DNA of 64,000 nt from Bacteroidota bacterium (GTDB lineage Bacteria > Bacteroidota > Bacteroidia > Bacteroidales > UBA10428). The notes under the pieces were generated by a model. That model worked only from the letters and a program-made list of their open reading frames with translations, was not told the origin of the DNA and ran no database searches. The translations under genes and the position numbers were made by a program. Positions 26,192-34,268 of this stretch are shown here, one piece after another (position 1 is the first letter of the stretch; every line of letters begins with the position of its first letter). Location: the NCBI GenBank assembly GCA_016699695.1, contig CP065006.1, positions 3,472,001-3,536,000 of the forward strand, read 5' to 3'.

Positions 26192-26936
26192 ACGCATTAT
26201 ACCCTGCCTCGATGTTCGCGATGGCATGACCGTAAAAGGGGTTAATTTTGTGAATATTCGCGAAGTCGGCGATGCCGTGGAACTGGGTGCTGAATATGCC
26301 CGCCAGGGTGCAGATGAGTTGGTTTTTCTCGACATAACCGCTACACACGAAGGCCGAAAAACCTTTGTCGATTTGGTTCAGCGCGTGGCCCAACAAATTA
26401 ACATTCCCTTTACGGTGGGAGGCGGCATTAGCGATATACGCGACATTGATAAATTATTGAGCGCTGGCGCCGATAAGGTTTCGATCAACTCGGCAGCCAT
26501 TCGCAATCCTTCGCTTATCGACCAGATAGCCCGAAACTACGGCAGCCAGTTTGTGGTAGTGGCAATCGATGCCAAAGAAGAAAACAACCAATGGCTGGCT
26601 TATGTGAACGGTGGCCGGATTGCCACAGACAAAGAACTCTTTGCCTGGGCAAAGGAGGCTGAAAACAGGGGGGCAGGAGAAATCTTGTTTACATCAATGA
26701 ATCACGATGGCACCAAAGCTGGTTTTGCCAATGCCGCATTAGCCAAACTCTCCGACAGCCTTTCTATACCCATAATTGCCTCAGGTGGAGCTGGGGAAAT
26801 GGATCATTTTGCCGATGTATTTACCACTGGAAAGGCCGATGCCGGTCTTGCAGCCAGTATATTTCATTTTAAAGAGATTTCGGTACCTCAGCTCAAGCAT
26901 TATCTGCATGAAAAGGGTATTGCAATAAGGTTATAA
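26181..26936 (+). CDS. hisF: Imidazole glycerol phosphate synthase, cyclase subunit
   Basis: A 251-residue TIM barrel. Catalytic Asp11 is in RIIPCLDVRDGMTVKGVNF and the second Asp is in VVVAIDAKEENNQW. Also visible are TVGGGISDIRDI, ADKVSINSAAI and IIASGGAGEMDHFADVF. With HisH it forms IGP and releases AICAR. The start lies inside the end of hisA. Confidence 0.95.
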   Translation: MLAKRIIPCLDVRDGMTVKGVNFVNIREVGDAVELGAEYARQGADELVFLDITATHEGRKTFVDLVQRVAQQINIPFTVGGGISDIRDIDKLLSAGADKVSINSAAIRNPSLIDQIARNYGSQFVVVAIDAKEENNQWLAYVNGGRIATDKELFAWAKEAENRGAGEILFTSMNHDGTKAGFANAALAKLSDSLSIPIIASGGAGEMDHFADVFTTGKADAGLAASIFHFKEISVPQLKHYLHEKGIAIRL

Positions 26937-26986
26937 TAACCCATCCTTTCACCAATATTTTTAACTTAATCTTTCAAATTCAAAAA

Positions 26987-27271
26987 ATGGCACTAAATTT
27001 TATTTCCGAGTTACAGACACTGATTGATACAAGGCAAACTCAAATGCCCGAAGGCAGCTATACTACCCGTTTATTCGAAAAAGGTATTAATAAAATTGCC
27101 CAAAAAGTTGGAGAAGAGGCGGTAGAATTGATTATAGAAGCAAAAGACCAGAATGATGAGTTGTTCCTGAACGAAGCAGCAGACCTGGTTTATCACCTTT
27201 TGGTTTTGTTAACCGCAAAAGGTTACCGCATTGAAGATGTAGAGAAGATTTTAGCCGAAAGACATAAGTAG
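26987..27271 (+). CDS. hisE: Phosphoribosyl-ATP pyrophosphatase (stand-alone HisE)
   Basis: A 94-residue all-alpha NTP-PPase: FISELQTLIDTRQTQMPEGSYTTRLFEKG, then KVGEEAVELIIEAK and NEAADLVYHLLVLL with the Mg2+-binding acidic residues. It removes pyrophosphate from phosphoribosyl-ATP. In most Bacteroidota this domain is the C-terminal half of a HisIE fusion. Here only the HisE part exists, and the 50 bases before it hold no HisI remnant. The HisI cyclohydrolase must be encoded elsewhere. It is the last gene of the operon; I see no strong terminator in the short gap to the convergent cyclase gene. Confidence 0.92.
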   Translation: MALNFISELQTLIDTRQTQMPEGSYTTRLFEKGINKIAQKVGEEAVELIIEAKDQNDELFLNEAADLVYHLLVLLTAKGYRIEDVEKILAERHK

Positions 27272-27305
27272 GATTTTGGCCTGGATTAATAACCGTTTTA
27301 AAGGG

Positions 27306-28931
27306 CTAAAGCTTGTTTACCAGGGTTTTAAATTCTTCGTTTGGAATAAGGCCCAGGTTATCTTCGGAGTATTCCGGTTTTAAGCGGTTCACATAATACA
27401 TGTCGATTTTACCTACGTTTTTTGCCTCAATTTTTCCTCTGTATTCGCAATCGAACCAATCTTTGATGCACTCATAGGTATCGCCGGAGATATTTACTTT
27501 CTGTATCTCACCTCGTTCCTGCATGCGGGCAGCAATATTCACTGTATCACCCCAGATGTCATAGGCAAATTTCTTTTTTCCTACCACCCCAGCTACTACC
27601 GGACCGGTATGCACACCAATACGCAGCTCCCAAAGTGGTTCACCCCGGCTGATATTTTCCTGATTCACCTCTGCCATGTAGTGTTGAATTTCCAAACCGG
27701 CCAAGACTGCGTCTACGGGGTTGGAATTGTTACGCAAGGGTAATCCTCCGGCACACATGTAGGCATCGCCAATGGTTTTTATTTTTTCCAGATAATGGGT
27801 GCCAATAATTTCATCGAAACGGATAAAATAGGTATCCAGATAATCGACCAGCTCTTTTGGTTCGAGTTCTTTGCTTATTTTCGAAAAGCCTTTAAAGTCG
27901 GTAAACAATACCGAAACATGCTTATAGAACCTTGTTCCCGCCCTGCCTTTCGATTTTAACTGGCGCGCTACTTCGAAGGGTAAAATATTAAGCAGCAAGC
28001 GTTCCGATTTTTCCTGTTCAGCCTCGATGAGTTGTTTTTGCTCGTTGATTTCAGCTTTTTGCTGTTCGAGCTGCGAATTGGCAAGTTCGAGATTCTCAGT
28101 AATCAGGAGCATCTTCATGTTATGCTCATAAAGCTCTTTTTCTTTATTCTTCAAATCGGTAATATCCGATTCTACGATAATGAGCTTCTCTACATTACCA
28201 CCCTTGGTAAGCTGTGGCGATACAAATGCCTGTATCCACACCTGCACTCCATCGGTATGGTCGATTCGCTGGGTAAAGCTGGCTGGGGTATGATCATCGA
28301 GTGCATGTTCAATGAGTTCGTTTATTTCTGTATTTCTGTATACATCCAGAATGCTGCGCCCAAATCGGGCTATGTGTTCTTCTATTGATATACCATGCAA
28401 TTTGGCAAAACCATCGTTAGCCCATTCGATATTTCCCTTGTAGTTTGTGACAATAAATGCGTTTTGAACATTTTGTGCCAGTGCGGCTTTTTTCTCAAGT
28501 TCTTTTCGTTGTTGTTTGTATTTGTTGATTTTGAGTTTAATCCGGCGCAAAGTTTCACCTACTCCAAGAGCGCGGTTAATACGCGAACGCAGTTCGTTGA
28601 TGTCGATGGGTTTGGAAATAAAATCAAAAGCGCCTTCGTCAAAGGCTTGCTTGAAGTTTTCGGTAGTTTTAAAGGCAGTGATAAAGATAACCGGCGTTTC
28701 CTTCAGTTCGGGGTGGGCTTGTATCAAACGCAATGATTCCATGCCGTCCATCTCGGGCATGTATAGATCCATCAATATCAGGTCGGGGTTAATCTGGCGT
28801 GCCTTTTCAAAGGCCTGCGCTCCGTTTTCGGCAAAGGAACATTCAAATTGCCTTTCGTCAGCACTTAGAATCCCTTCTATTAACCTGCTGTTATTGGTGT
28901 TGTCGTCGACGATTAATACTTTATAACTCAT
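27306..28931 (-). CDS. Receiver-PAS-class III adenylate cyclase
   Basis: A 541-residue signalling enzyme (start MSYKVLIVDD, ATG 28931; the frame extends 7 codons further upstream). The receiver domain (about 1-125) has phospho-Asp55 in LILMDLYMPEMDG and Lys in ISKPID. A PAS domain (about 150-262) and a coiled-coil linker (about 262-315) follow. The cyclase domain (about 335-520) carries metal Asp345 (LFTDFKGFS) and Asp389 (IGDAYMCAGG). Purine-specifying Lys385 and Asp458 (YDIWGDTVN) point to adenylate, not guanylate, cyclase. Transition-state Asn465 and Arg469 are present, so it should be active. Input kinase unknown; it is convergent with hisE. Confidence 0.9.
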   Translation of the reverse strand: MSYKVLIVDDNTNNSRLIEGILSADERQFECSFAENGAQAFEKARQINPDLILMDLYMPEMDGMESLRLIQAHPELKETPVIFITAFKTTENFKQAFDEGAFDFISKPIDINELRSRINRALGVGETLRRIKLKINKYKQQRKELEKKAALAQNVQNAFIVTNYKGNIEWANDGFAKLHGISIEEHIARFGRSILDVYRNTEINELIEHALDDHTPASFTQRIDHTDGVQVWIQAFVSPQLTKGGNVEKLIIVESDITDLKNKEKELYEHNMKMLLITENLELANSQLEQQKAEINEQKQLIEAEQEKSERLLLNILPFEVARQLKSKGRAGTRFYKHVSVLFTDFKGFSKISKELEPKELVDYLDTYFIRFDEIIGTHYLEKIKTIGDAYMCAGGLPLRNNSNPVDAVLAGLEIQHYMAEVNQENISRGEPLWELRIGVHTGPVVAGVVGKKKFAYDIWGDTVNIAARMQERGEIQKVNISGDTYECIKDWFDCEYRGKIEAKNVGKIDMYYVNRLKPEYSEDNLGLIPNEEFKTLVNKL

Positions 28932-29074
28932 ACCTGATGAATACTGCAACAATTAAAAATAGAAAAAAACAAGCATATACCTACGCACTTTAACGGGATA
29001 TTTCGGAAGAAGGTATATGTTTTATTGATCGATGCACTCCAATTGGAGGTAGGAGGGGGCATAGAGGGTGTAAA

Positions 29075-29100
29075 AAAAGCCGGGAAAGTACCCGGCTTTT
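29075..29100 (-). terminator. Intrinsic terminator after rocD
   Basis: A perfect 10-bp stem (29075-29084 with 29091-29100) and a 6-base loop. On the minus strand it is followed by a run of T residues, directly after the aminotransferase stop. Confidence 0.88.
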
Positions 29101-29102
29101 AT

Positions 29103-30323
29103 TTATTTGCTCATCTCGTCGATTGTTTTTGCTATAATGGCAATGGCTTGTCGCAGTTGTTTTTCGTTAATTACCAAAGGCGGTGCAAACCGAATGATAT
29201 GTTCGTGGGTAGGTTTGGCGATGAGTCCATTATCTTTCATTTTCAGACATACATCCCAGGCTTTTACTCCATTGGTAGGTTTAATTACCACGGCATTTAG
29301 TAAACCTTTTCCGCGTACCAGTTCTACCATTTCGTATTTTTCTACCAGTTTCTGCATTTCTGCACGGAAGATATTTCCGAGTTTTTCTGCATTTTCTGCC
29401 AGTTTCTCGTTGCGTAAAACTTTCAGGGCAGCTGTGGCTACCTGTGCCGCCAGCGGGTTGCCGCCATAGGTCGATCCATGCTCGCCTGGTTTGATGCAAA
29501 GCATAATCGGGTCATCTGCCAACACAGCCGAAACAGGATACATACCACCAGAGAGGGCTTTTCCTAAGATTAAAATATCAGGGCGTACACCTTCATGGTC
29601 GCAGGCAAGCATTTTACCGGTACGAGCCAGTCCGGTCTGTACTTCGTCGGCAATAAAGAGAATGTTTTTCTCTTTGCAGAGGTCATAGGCTTTTTTCAGG
29701 TAACCATCTTCAGGTACATATACACCCGCCTCACCTTGTATAGGTTCTACCAGGAAGCCGGCTACATTAGGGTCTTCAAACGCTTTTTTAAGGGCTTCGA
29801 TGTCGTTGTAGGGAACCACAACAAATCCAGGAGTATAGGGGCCAAAACCTTTGTACGAATCCGGATCGGTACTCATGGAAATAATAGTGATTGTACGTCC
29901 ATGAAAGTTGCCTTCGCACACTACTATTTTGGCCTGATTTTCGGGCACACCTTTTTTCTCATATGCCCATTTACGGCATAGTTTTAAGGCTGTTTCATCG
30001 CCTTCGGCGCCGGTATTCATCGGAAGAATTTTGTCGTAACCAAAGAATTTGGTCACATACTCTTCGTATTCGCCCAGGCAGCTGCTGTAGAAGGCTCTTG
30101 AAGTGAGGGCCAGTTTTTTGGCTTGCTTGCTGAGTGCTTTTACAATTTTAGGGTGACAGTGACCCTGATTCACTGCCGAATAGGCCGAAAGAAAATCGAA
30201 GTATTTCTTTCCTTCCACATCCCATACAAAAACGCCTTTACCTTTATCCAGCACTACCGGCAGCGGGTGGTAATTGTGCGCTCCGTACCGGTCTTCTTTT
30301 TTGATGTAATCCTGACTTGTCAT
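29103..30323 (-). CDS. rocD: Ornithine-oxo-acid aminotransferase
   Basis: A 406-residue class III PLP aminotransferase. It matches ornithine aminotransferases in RYGAHNYHPLPVVLDKGKGVFVWDVEGKKYFDFLSAYSAVNQGHCHPKI, TGAEGDETALKLCRKW, ADEVQTGLARTGK and the PLP lysine in LGKALSGGMYPVSAV. It converts ornithine and 2-oxoglutarate to glutamate semialdehyde and glutamate. It is monocistronic with its own terminator. The YGAHNYHPLPVV block is typical for this specificity as opposed to acetylornithine or GABA aminotransferases. Confidence 0.92.
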   Translation of the reverse strand: MTSQDYIKKEDRYGAHNYHPLPVVLDKGKGVFVWDVEGKKYFDFLSAYSAVNQGHCHPKIVKALSKQAKKLALTSRAFYSSCLGEYEEYVTKFFGYDKILPMNTGAEGDETALKLCRKWAYEKKGVPENQAKIVVCEGNFHGRTITIISMSTDPDSYKGFGPYTPGFVVVPYNDIEALKKAFEDPNVAGFLVEPIQGEAGVYVPEDGYLKKAYDLCKEKNILFIADEVQTGLARTGKMLACDHEGVRPDILILGKALSGGMYPVSAVLADDPIMLCIKPGEHGSTYGGNPLAAQVATAALKVLRNEKLAENAEKLGNIFRAEMQKLVEKYEMVELVRGKGLLNAVVIKPTNGVKAWDVCLKMKDNGLIAKPTHEHIIRFAPPLVINEKQLRQAIAIIAKTIDEMSK

Positions 30324-30512
30324 AGTAATTTAAGTTGTTTTATTTTTTTTGCAAAAGTAATGTACTTATTTTCAAAAATGGTATTATTCGTCTCCTTTTC
30401 TTTTAAAGCTTGATCAATGAAGTTTAACTTCCATTAGAGGAATTAAATTTCCCTGGTTCTGATTTAGCCAGGCAATAATAATTATATCATTTTTAGGCAG
30501 TTTACCCTTAAA
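30324..30512. other. Intergenic stretch upstream of rocD
   Basis: AT-rich with no convincing reading frame. The rocD promoter should lie here on the minus strand, but I found no exact consensus. It merges at 30513 into the left copy of the 140-bp repeat. Confidence 0.4.
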
Positions 30513-30652
30513 CCTCCTCTGTCCCGATTTTCAATCGCGACATCTCCTCCATGCTTAAGGAGAAGAGGAGCAATGAAATAAAGTTTATGCGAGAGGAAAG
30601 ATTAGGGCTGCATTTCCCTCTCCTTTTAGAAGAGGGTCAGGGAGAGGTAAAA
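30513..30652. repeat. 140-bp direct repeat, left copy (flanks DUF559 gene)
   Basis: Begins cctcctctgtcccgatttt and ends with ccctctcc...agggagagg. It matches the copy at 31078-31217 over its whole length with roughly four of five bases identical, in the same orientation. It carries internal palindromic parts: a tcccgat-like hairpin and the purine/pyrimidine mirror ccctctcc/ggagagg. Confidence 0.8.
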
Positions 30653-30653
30653 A

Positions 30654-31037
30654 CTACCGTTCATTCAAAACTTTAAGAATATCTTCAACAACCGCTTCGG
30701 GGAAAGTTATTACTTCATTATTGGTATACCTTAGAATTTTAATGTCAAATTTCTCAATCTCAATTGCTCTTCCCCTATCATATTCTTTTTGCTTTCTGCT
30801 GTTGTGAATTTCACCATCGATCTCTATTACCACTTTCTTTTCATGGCAATAAAAATCGGCAATGTAAATATCAATGGGATGTTGTCGACGAAACTTATAC
30901 CCAGTTTTACTGCTTCTCAGGAAATACCATAAGACTTTTTCTGCTGGAGTAATTCGTTGTCTTAAACTTTTTGCGTTTGAAAAGGTAGTTGGTTTAGCAC
31001 CATAATGCAGGTTATCAATTGTAGGCATAAATTGCAT
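30654..31037 (-). CDS. DUF559 (Vsr/restriction-endonuclease-like fold) protein
   Basis: A 127-residue DUF559 protein. The core runs LRQRITPAEKVLWYFLRSSKTGYKFRRQHPIDIYIADFYCHEKKVVIEIDGEIH, with the PD-(D/E)xK-type residues Asp in YIADFYC and Glu-x-Asp in VIEIDGEIH. The frame is open upstream to 31238, but that part merely translates the 140-bp repeat and the neighbouring terminator, so the ATG at 31037 (or 31028) is preferred. DUF559 proteins are relatives of very-short-patch repair nucleases; their biological role is poorly known. The gene sits exactly between two long direct repeats, suggesting it moves or is copied as a cassette. Confidence 0.85.
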   Translation of the reverse strand: MQFMPTIDNLHYGAKPTTFSNAKSLRQRITPAEKVLWYFLRSSKTGYKFRRQHPIDIYIADFYCHEKKVVIEIDGEIHNSRKQKEYDRGRAIEIEKFDIKILRYTNNEVITFPEAVVEDILKVLNER

Positions 31038-31077
31038 TTTTGGTTTTGAAAAGATAGTGAATTTTTGGGGCTTTTTG

Positions 31078-31217
31078 CCTCCTCTGTCCCGATTTTTAAT
31101 CGTGACATCTCCTCCATGTTGGAGGAGAAAAGGTGCAATGAAAAAAGGTTTATGCGAAAGGATAGATTTGGGCTGCATTTCCCTCTCCTTTTGGCAGAGG
31201 GCCAGGGAAAGGTTAAA
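31078..31217. repeat. 140-bp direct repeat, right copy (flanks DUF559 gene)
   Basis: The partner of 30513-30652, same orientation and length. Differences are scattered substitutions, for example aatcgtgac versus aatcgcgac. It ends close to the terminator of the neighbouring TonB receptor gene. Confidence 0.8.
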
Positions 31218-31233
31218 ATACAAATTTTCCAGA

Positions 31234-31265
31234 AACAAAAAAAGCTGCCCAATTGAGCAGCCTTT
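31234..31265 (-). terminator. Intrinsic terminator after TonB receptor gene
   Basis: Stem gctgccc/gagcagc (31244-31250 with 31255-31261, one mismatch) and an aatt loop. On the minus strand it is followed by seven T residues, just past the receptor stop codon. Confidence 0.8.
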
Positions 31266-31286
31266 CTTAACTAAGTTGTTGTTATA

Positions 31287-34184
31287 TTACAAAAAGTTAT
31301 AACCTAAACGGATTGTATATACAGTGCCTGGGGTTCTGCTTTTAAAAAGTTGGTCCGCTGCCTCGTATGACTGGTAAACCGATTCTTTTTTTGAACCCAG
31401 CATATTATCAATTTTAAAACCTATTTGGGTTCTGTTGTTTTTACCGATTTTAATTTCGGAATTAAAATTTAAACTATGAAAAGGCTTGGAATAAATATCG
31501 GGGCGGTCCGCGGCTCCCACATATTCTAAGGTTTTACCTTGCAAATTATAAAAAAGGCCCACTTCCACTCGCTTCCAGAAGCCCTCTTCTGCACCGGAAT
31601 AACTAATGCCTCCGTTAAATATGTAGGGTGCTTGTCCAGCCATTTCGCGGTATTGGCTGATGCTTTGTCCGGTACGTGCATTGTCTTCTCTTGAATCAAA
31701 CTCTGTGTTACTTAATTCAATTTGCGATTGGGTAAATGTTAAATTAGCATTTACCTGAACCATCGAAATTTCGGGACTGATAAAGCCAAAATTTTGTCGT
31801 AATTCAAATTCAGCTCCTACTAAAGAACCGTCACCTACATTTCGAGGTTGAAAAGCTCCAATCTGTTTAGTATATTGAACAATCTCAATGGGGTTATCAA
31901 AAGTTTTATAAAAGGCACTCACTGAAAACATTTGTCCCATTTCCTGAAAGAGTTCCCATCGAAGGTCAAAATTCTGAATATGGGTGCTTACCAGATTCCC
32001 GTCCCAATATTCCACACCGGCTACATCATCTCCATCGCGATGGAATCCACCAATGAAAGTGACACCACTGATAGGGTCATAGATTTCAGCATAAGAAAGC
32101 TCTTTGAATGAAGGCCTTGCTATGGTTTGGGTAAAAGAAGCGCGAAGGTTTTGTTTTGCATTAAGCTTGTAGAGTAAATTAATTGCGGGAAAGATATTGA
32201 AATCGTCCAGCACTTTTTCATTATTCAACACATAGATGCGTTGTTGATCGGAACCCGTATAATATTGCGTAAAATTTTCTACCCGAACCCCAACAATAGC
32301 CTTGAATTTACTGGTAAGGCCTAACTCAGTGGATACATAGCCGGAGAGGTTATTCGCAATAGCATCGTACTGATTTGGGTTGGTGGGAATAAAGGGAGTT
32401 TCGTAAGTTGTACCAATGTTTGTGTTATCGTCTTTTGGCCAGAGATTTTCTTCGTAAAAAAGCTCATCGGGGTTACCGGAAAGCGGAAAACCTCCACGAG
32501 GGTTAATGGCAAAGTTACGGATAATGTAACTTCTGTTTTTATAGGTATATCCTCCGCCAAACAATAGTTTCGATTTCTGGGTATTAAGCGTAAATTCTTT
32601 GGTGATATGAAAAAGACCCGCCACATTCAATTCGTCCAACTCGCGCCATATGCGTTCTGGAAAGCCCACTTCTGTTCCTATCCGGAAGGTACCATCATCG
32701 TTAATTTCGTAGCGCGAAAATCGAATGTCGGGATCGGATATTTTAGAGAATGTAGGAGAAATCTTCCAATCAATACTCCATTTATTGTCTGAGAGCTTGT
32801 GCTTTCCATCAAAAAGCAAGTTCGTCATCGAACGCTGACTGTAATCGAGGCCATGCTGAAAAGAAATAAAATCAGAGCCCTGGTCTGAGCCTATAAAATC
32901 AAATATACCACTTTTCTTTTCTCCATTCTGAAGGTGTAATATGTTCAAACCTACCTTTGAGTTGGAAGTCTTTATAGCGAAGCCTCCTAGTCCACTCAGA
33001 AGAACATTGTTCTCACCGATGTCTCCTTTCTGGTATTCCCGTCGGTTCATCTCATAAACCCCTGGATCGCCTGAAAGTCCATACCTTGCATCAATGGCAT
33101 CTTTGTAGAATTCGGTAATGTTTTTATAAGATAAGGCGAAGTTATAACCTAAAGTTACCTTTTCGCGGGCAACCTGGTTGCCATATGTAACTCCAAAGGA
33201 GTAATCCATAAAACTGGTTTGCTGGTTAGCCGACATTTCCGGATTAAAACTGCGAAGTATTTCCTGGTATCGTTGTCCTTTGGTTCCGTTGGGGTTTCCA
33301 ACTACCTCTGCAAACTGAGGTATATTTTCAGTAGCCGGAATAGCGCGTGTGCCATCGTCGAAGCCCAGAAAATCGGTTTTACCACCAGTGTAGGTCAGGT
33401 ATTCAGAATTAAAATGTGCCAGGTTGTTGTAGCCGGCACTTAGCGATAGTTTACCTTCTTCTCCTTCCGGAAAGTCTTTAATGGAGATGTCAATTAAACC
33501 GCCGGTAAAATCGGCAGGAAGTTCGGCGCTGAATGATTTGTAAACTATAATATTGTCGATAATGTTGGTGGGGAAGATATCAATTTGCAGACTGTTACGG
33601 TCAGGGTCGAGTCCTGGAATTTCTACTCCGTTCAGAATTGTTTTAGTATAACGGTCGCCTAAGCCTCTTACATAGGCGTACTTGCCACCAGACACCGATA
33701 CCCCGGGTATTCTTTTCATAGCTCCGGCAGCATCTGAATCTCCGGTTCGTTTTAGGCTACCTGCAGAGATGCCATCAATCAGATTGGGCGATTTACTTTT
33801 TACCGATAACATGGCTGTCTCGGTATTTCGCACCGATTTTGCAGTAACAGTCACCGCATTAATAGCAAAAGTTACTTCTTTTAGTTGAATCTCACCCAGC
33901 TGTGTAGGTTGTCCGGCTTTTATTTCCACTCCACTTATTTCTATGGTTTCAAAGGAAATAAATGAAATTTTAATGGTGTAAATTCCAGGTTGTAGTGACA
34001 GGTTAAACGCTCCATCAAGGTCAGTAATAGTACCTATGGATGTGCCATCGGCATACACAGCTACTCCTGGTAAATATTCACCTGTGGCCTCTTCAAATAC
34101 CATTCCCCTCACCGAGCCGTTTTGGGCTGCTGCTATCATCACAAAGAAAAGCCCTAACAGGCTCATATAAAGTTTTAATCGCAT
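31287..34184 (-). CDS. TonB-dependent receptor with carboxypeptidase-regulatory-like domain
   Basis: A 965-residue receptor. A signal peptide (ending AAAQ) is followed by an Ig-like CarboxypepD_reg domain (about residues 22-110; GMVFEEATGEYLPGVAVYADGTSIGTITDLDGAFNLSL). The plug (about 115-260) contains VKSKSPNLIDGISAGSLKRTGDSDAAGAMKRIPGVSV and YVRGLGDRYTKTILNGVEIPGLDPDR. The barrel runs to a C-terminal aromatic strand (TIRLGYNFL). It is the second gene of a unit with the beta-helix lipoprotein upstream. The location next to a PhoB-like regulator and the pst genes suggests uptake of a phosphate-containing nutrient, by inference only. Confidence 0.9.
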   Translation of the reverse strand: MRLKLYMSLLGLFFVMIAAAQNGSVRGMVFEEATGEYLPGVAVYADGTSIGTITDLDGAFNLSLQPGIYTIKISFISFETIEISGVEIKAGQPTQLGEIQLKEVTFAINAVTVTAKSVRNTETAMLSVKSKSPNLIDGISAGSLKRTGDSDAAGAMKRIPGVSVSGGKYAYVRGLGDRYTKTILNGVEIPGLDPDRNSLQIDIFPTNIIDNIIVYKSFSAELPADFTGGLIDISIKDFPEGEEGKLSLSAGYNNLAHFNSEYLTYTGGKTDFLGFDDGTRAIPATENIPQFAEVVGNPNGTKGQRYQEILRSFNPEMSANQQTSFMDYSFGVTYGNQVAREKVTLGYNFALSYKNITEFYKDAIDARYGLSGDPGVYEMNRREYQKGDIGENNVLLSGLGGFAIKTSNSKVGLNILHLQNGEKKSGIFDFIGSDQGSDFISFQHGLDYSQRSMTNLLFDGKHKLSDNKWSIDWKISPTFSKISDPDIRFSRYEINDDGTFRIGTEVGFPERIWRELDELNVAGLFHITKEFTLNTQKSKLLFGGGYTYKNRSYIIRNFAINPRGGFPLSGNPDELFYEENLWPKDDNTNIGTTYETPFIPTNPNQYDAIANNLSGYVSTELGLTSKFKAIVGVRVENFTQYYTGSDQQRIYVLNNEKVLDDFNIFPAINLLYKLNAKQNLRASFTQTIARPSFKELSYAEIYDPISGVTFIGGFHRDGDDVAGVEYWDGNLVSTHIQNFDLRWELFQEMGQMFSVSAFYKTFDNPIEIVQYTKQIGAFQPRNVGDGSLVGAEFELRQNFGFISPEISMVQVNANLTFTQSQIELSNTEFDSREDNARTGQSISQYREMAGQAPYIFNGGISYSGAEEGFWKRVEVGLFYNLQGKTLEYVGAADRPDIYSKPFHSLNFNSEIKIGKNNRTQIGFKIDNMLGSKKESVYQSYEAADQLFKSRTPGTVYTIRLGYNFL

Positions 34185-34218
34185 TTTAAATTTTTATTAG
34201 CTATTTTTTTTAAATGGA

Positions 34219-34248
34219 AAGCACGCAAGTTCAAAAACCTGCGTGCTT
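34219..34248 (-). promoter_or_regulatory. Intercistronic hairpin between lipoprotein and TonB receptor genes
   Basis: A perfect 9-bp stem (34219-34227 with 34240-34248) with a 12-base loop and only a weak T-tract on the minus side. It may be a partial terminator or an mRNA-stabilising hairpin that favours the upstream lipoprotein. Confidence 0.55.
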
Positions 34249-34268
34249 AATTTGTTAAACTTGAATTT

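Noticed and set aside
20015..26396. Antisense reading frames within the his operon
   Set aside because: They are shadows of strongly conserved genes and show no domain pattern of their own.
31038..31238. N-terminal extension of the DUF559 frame up to 31238
   Set aside because: It translates the 140-bp repeat and the neighbouring terminator, which have no protein-like conservation.
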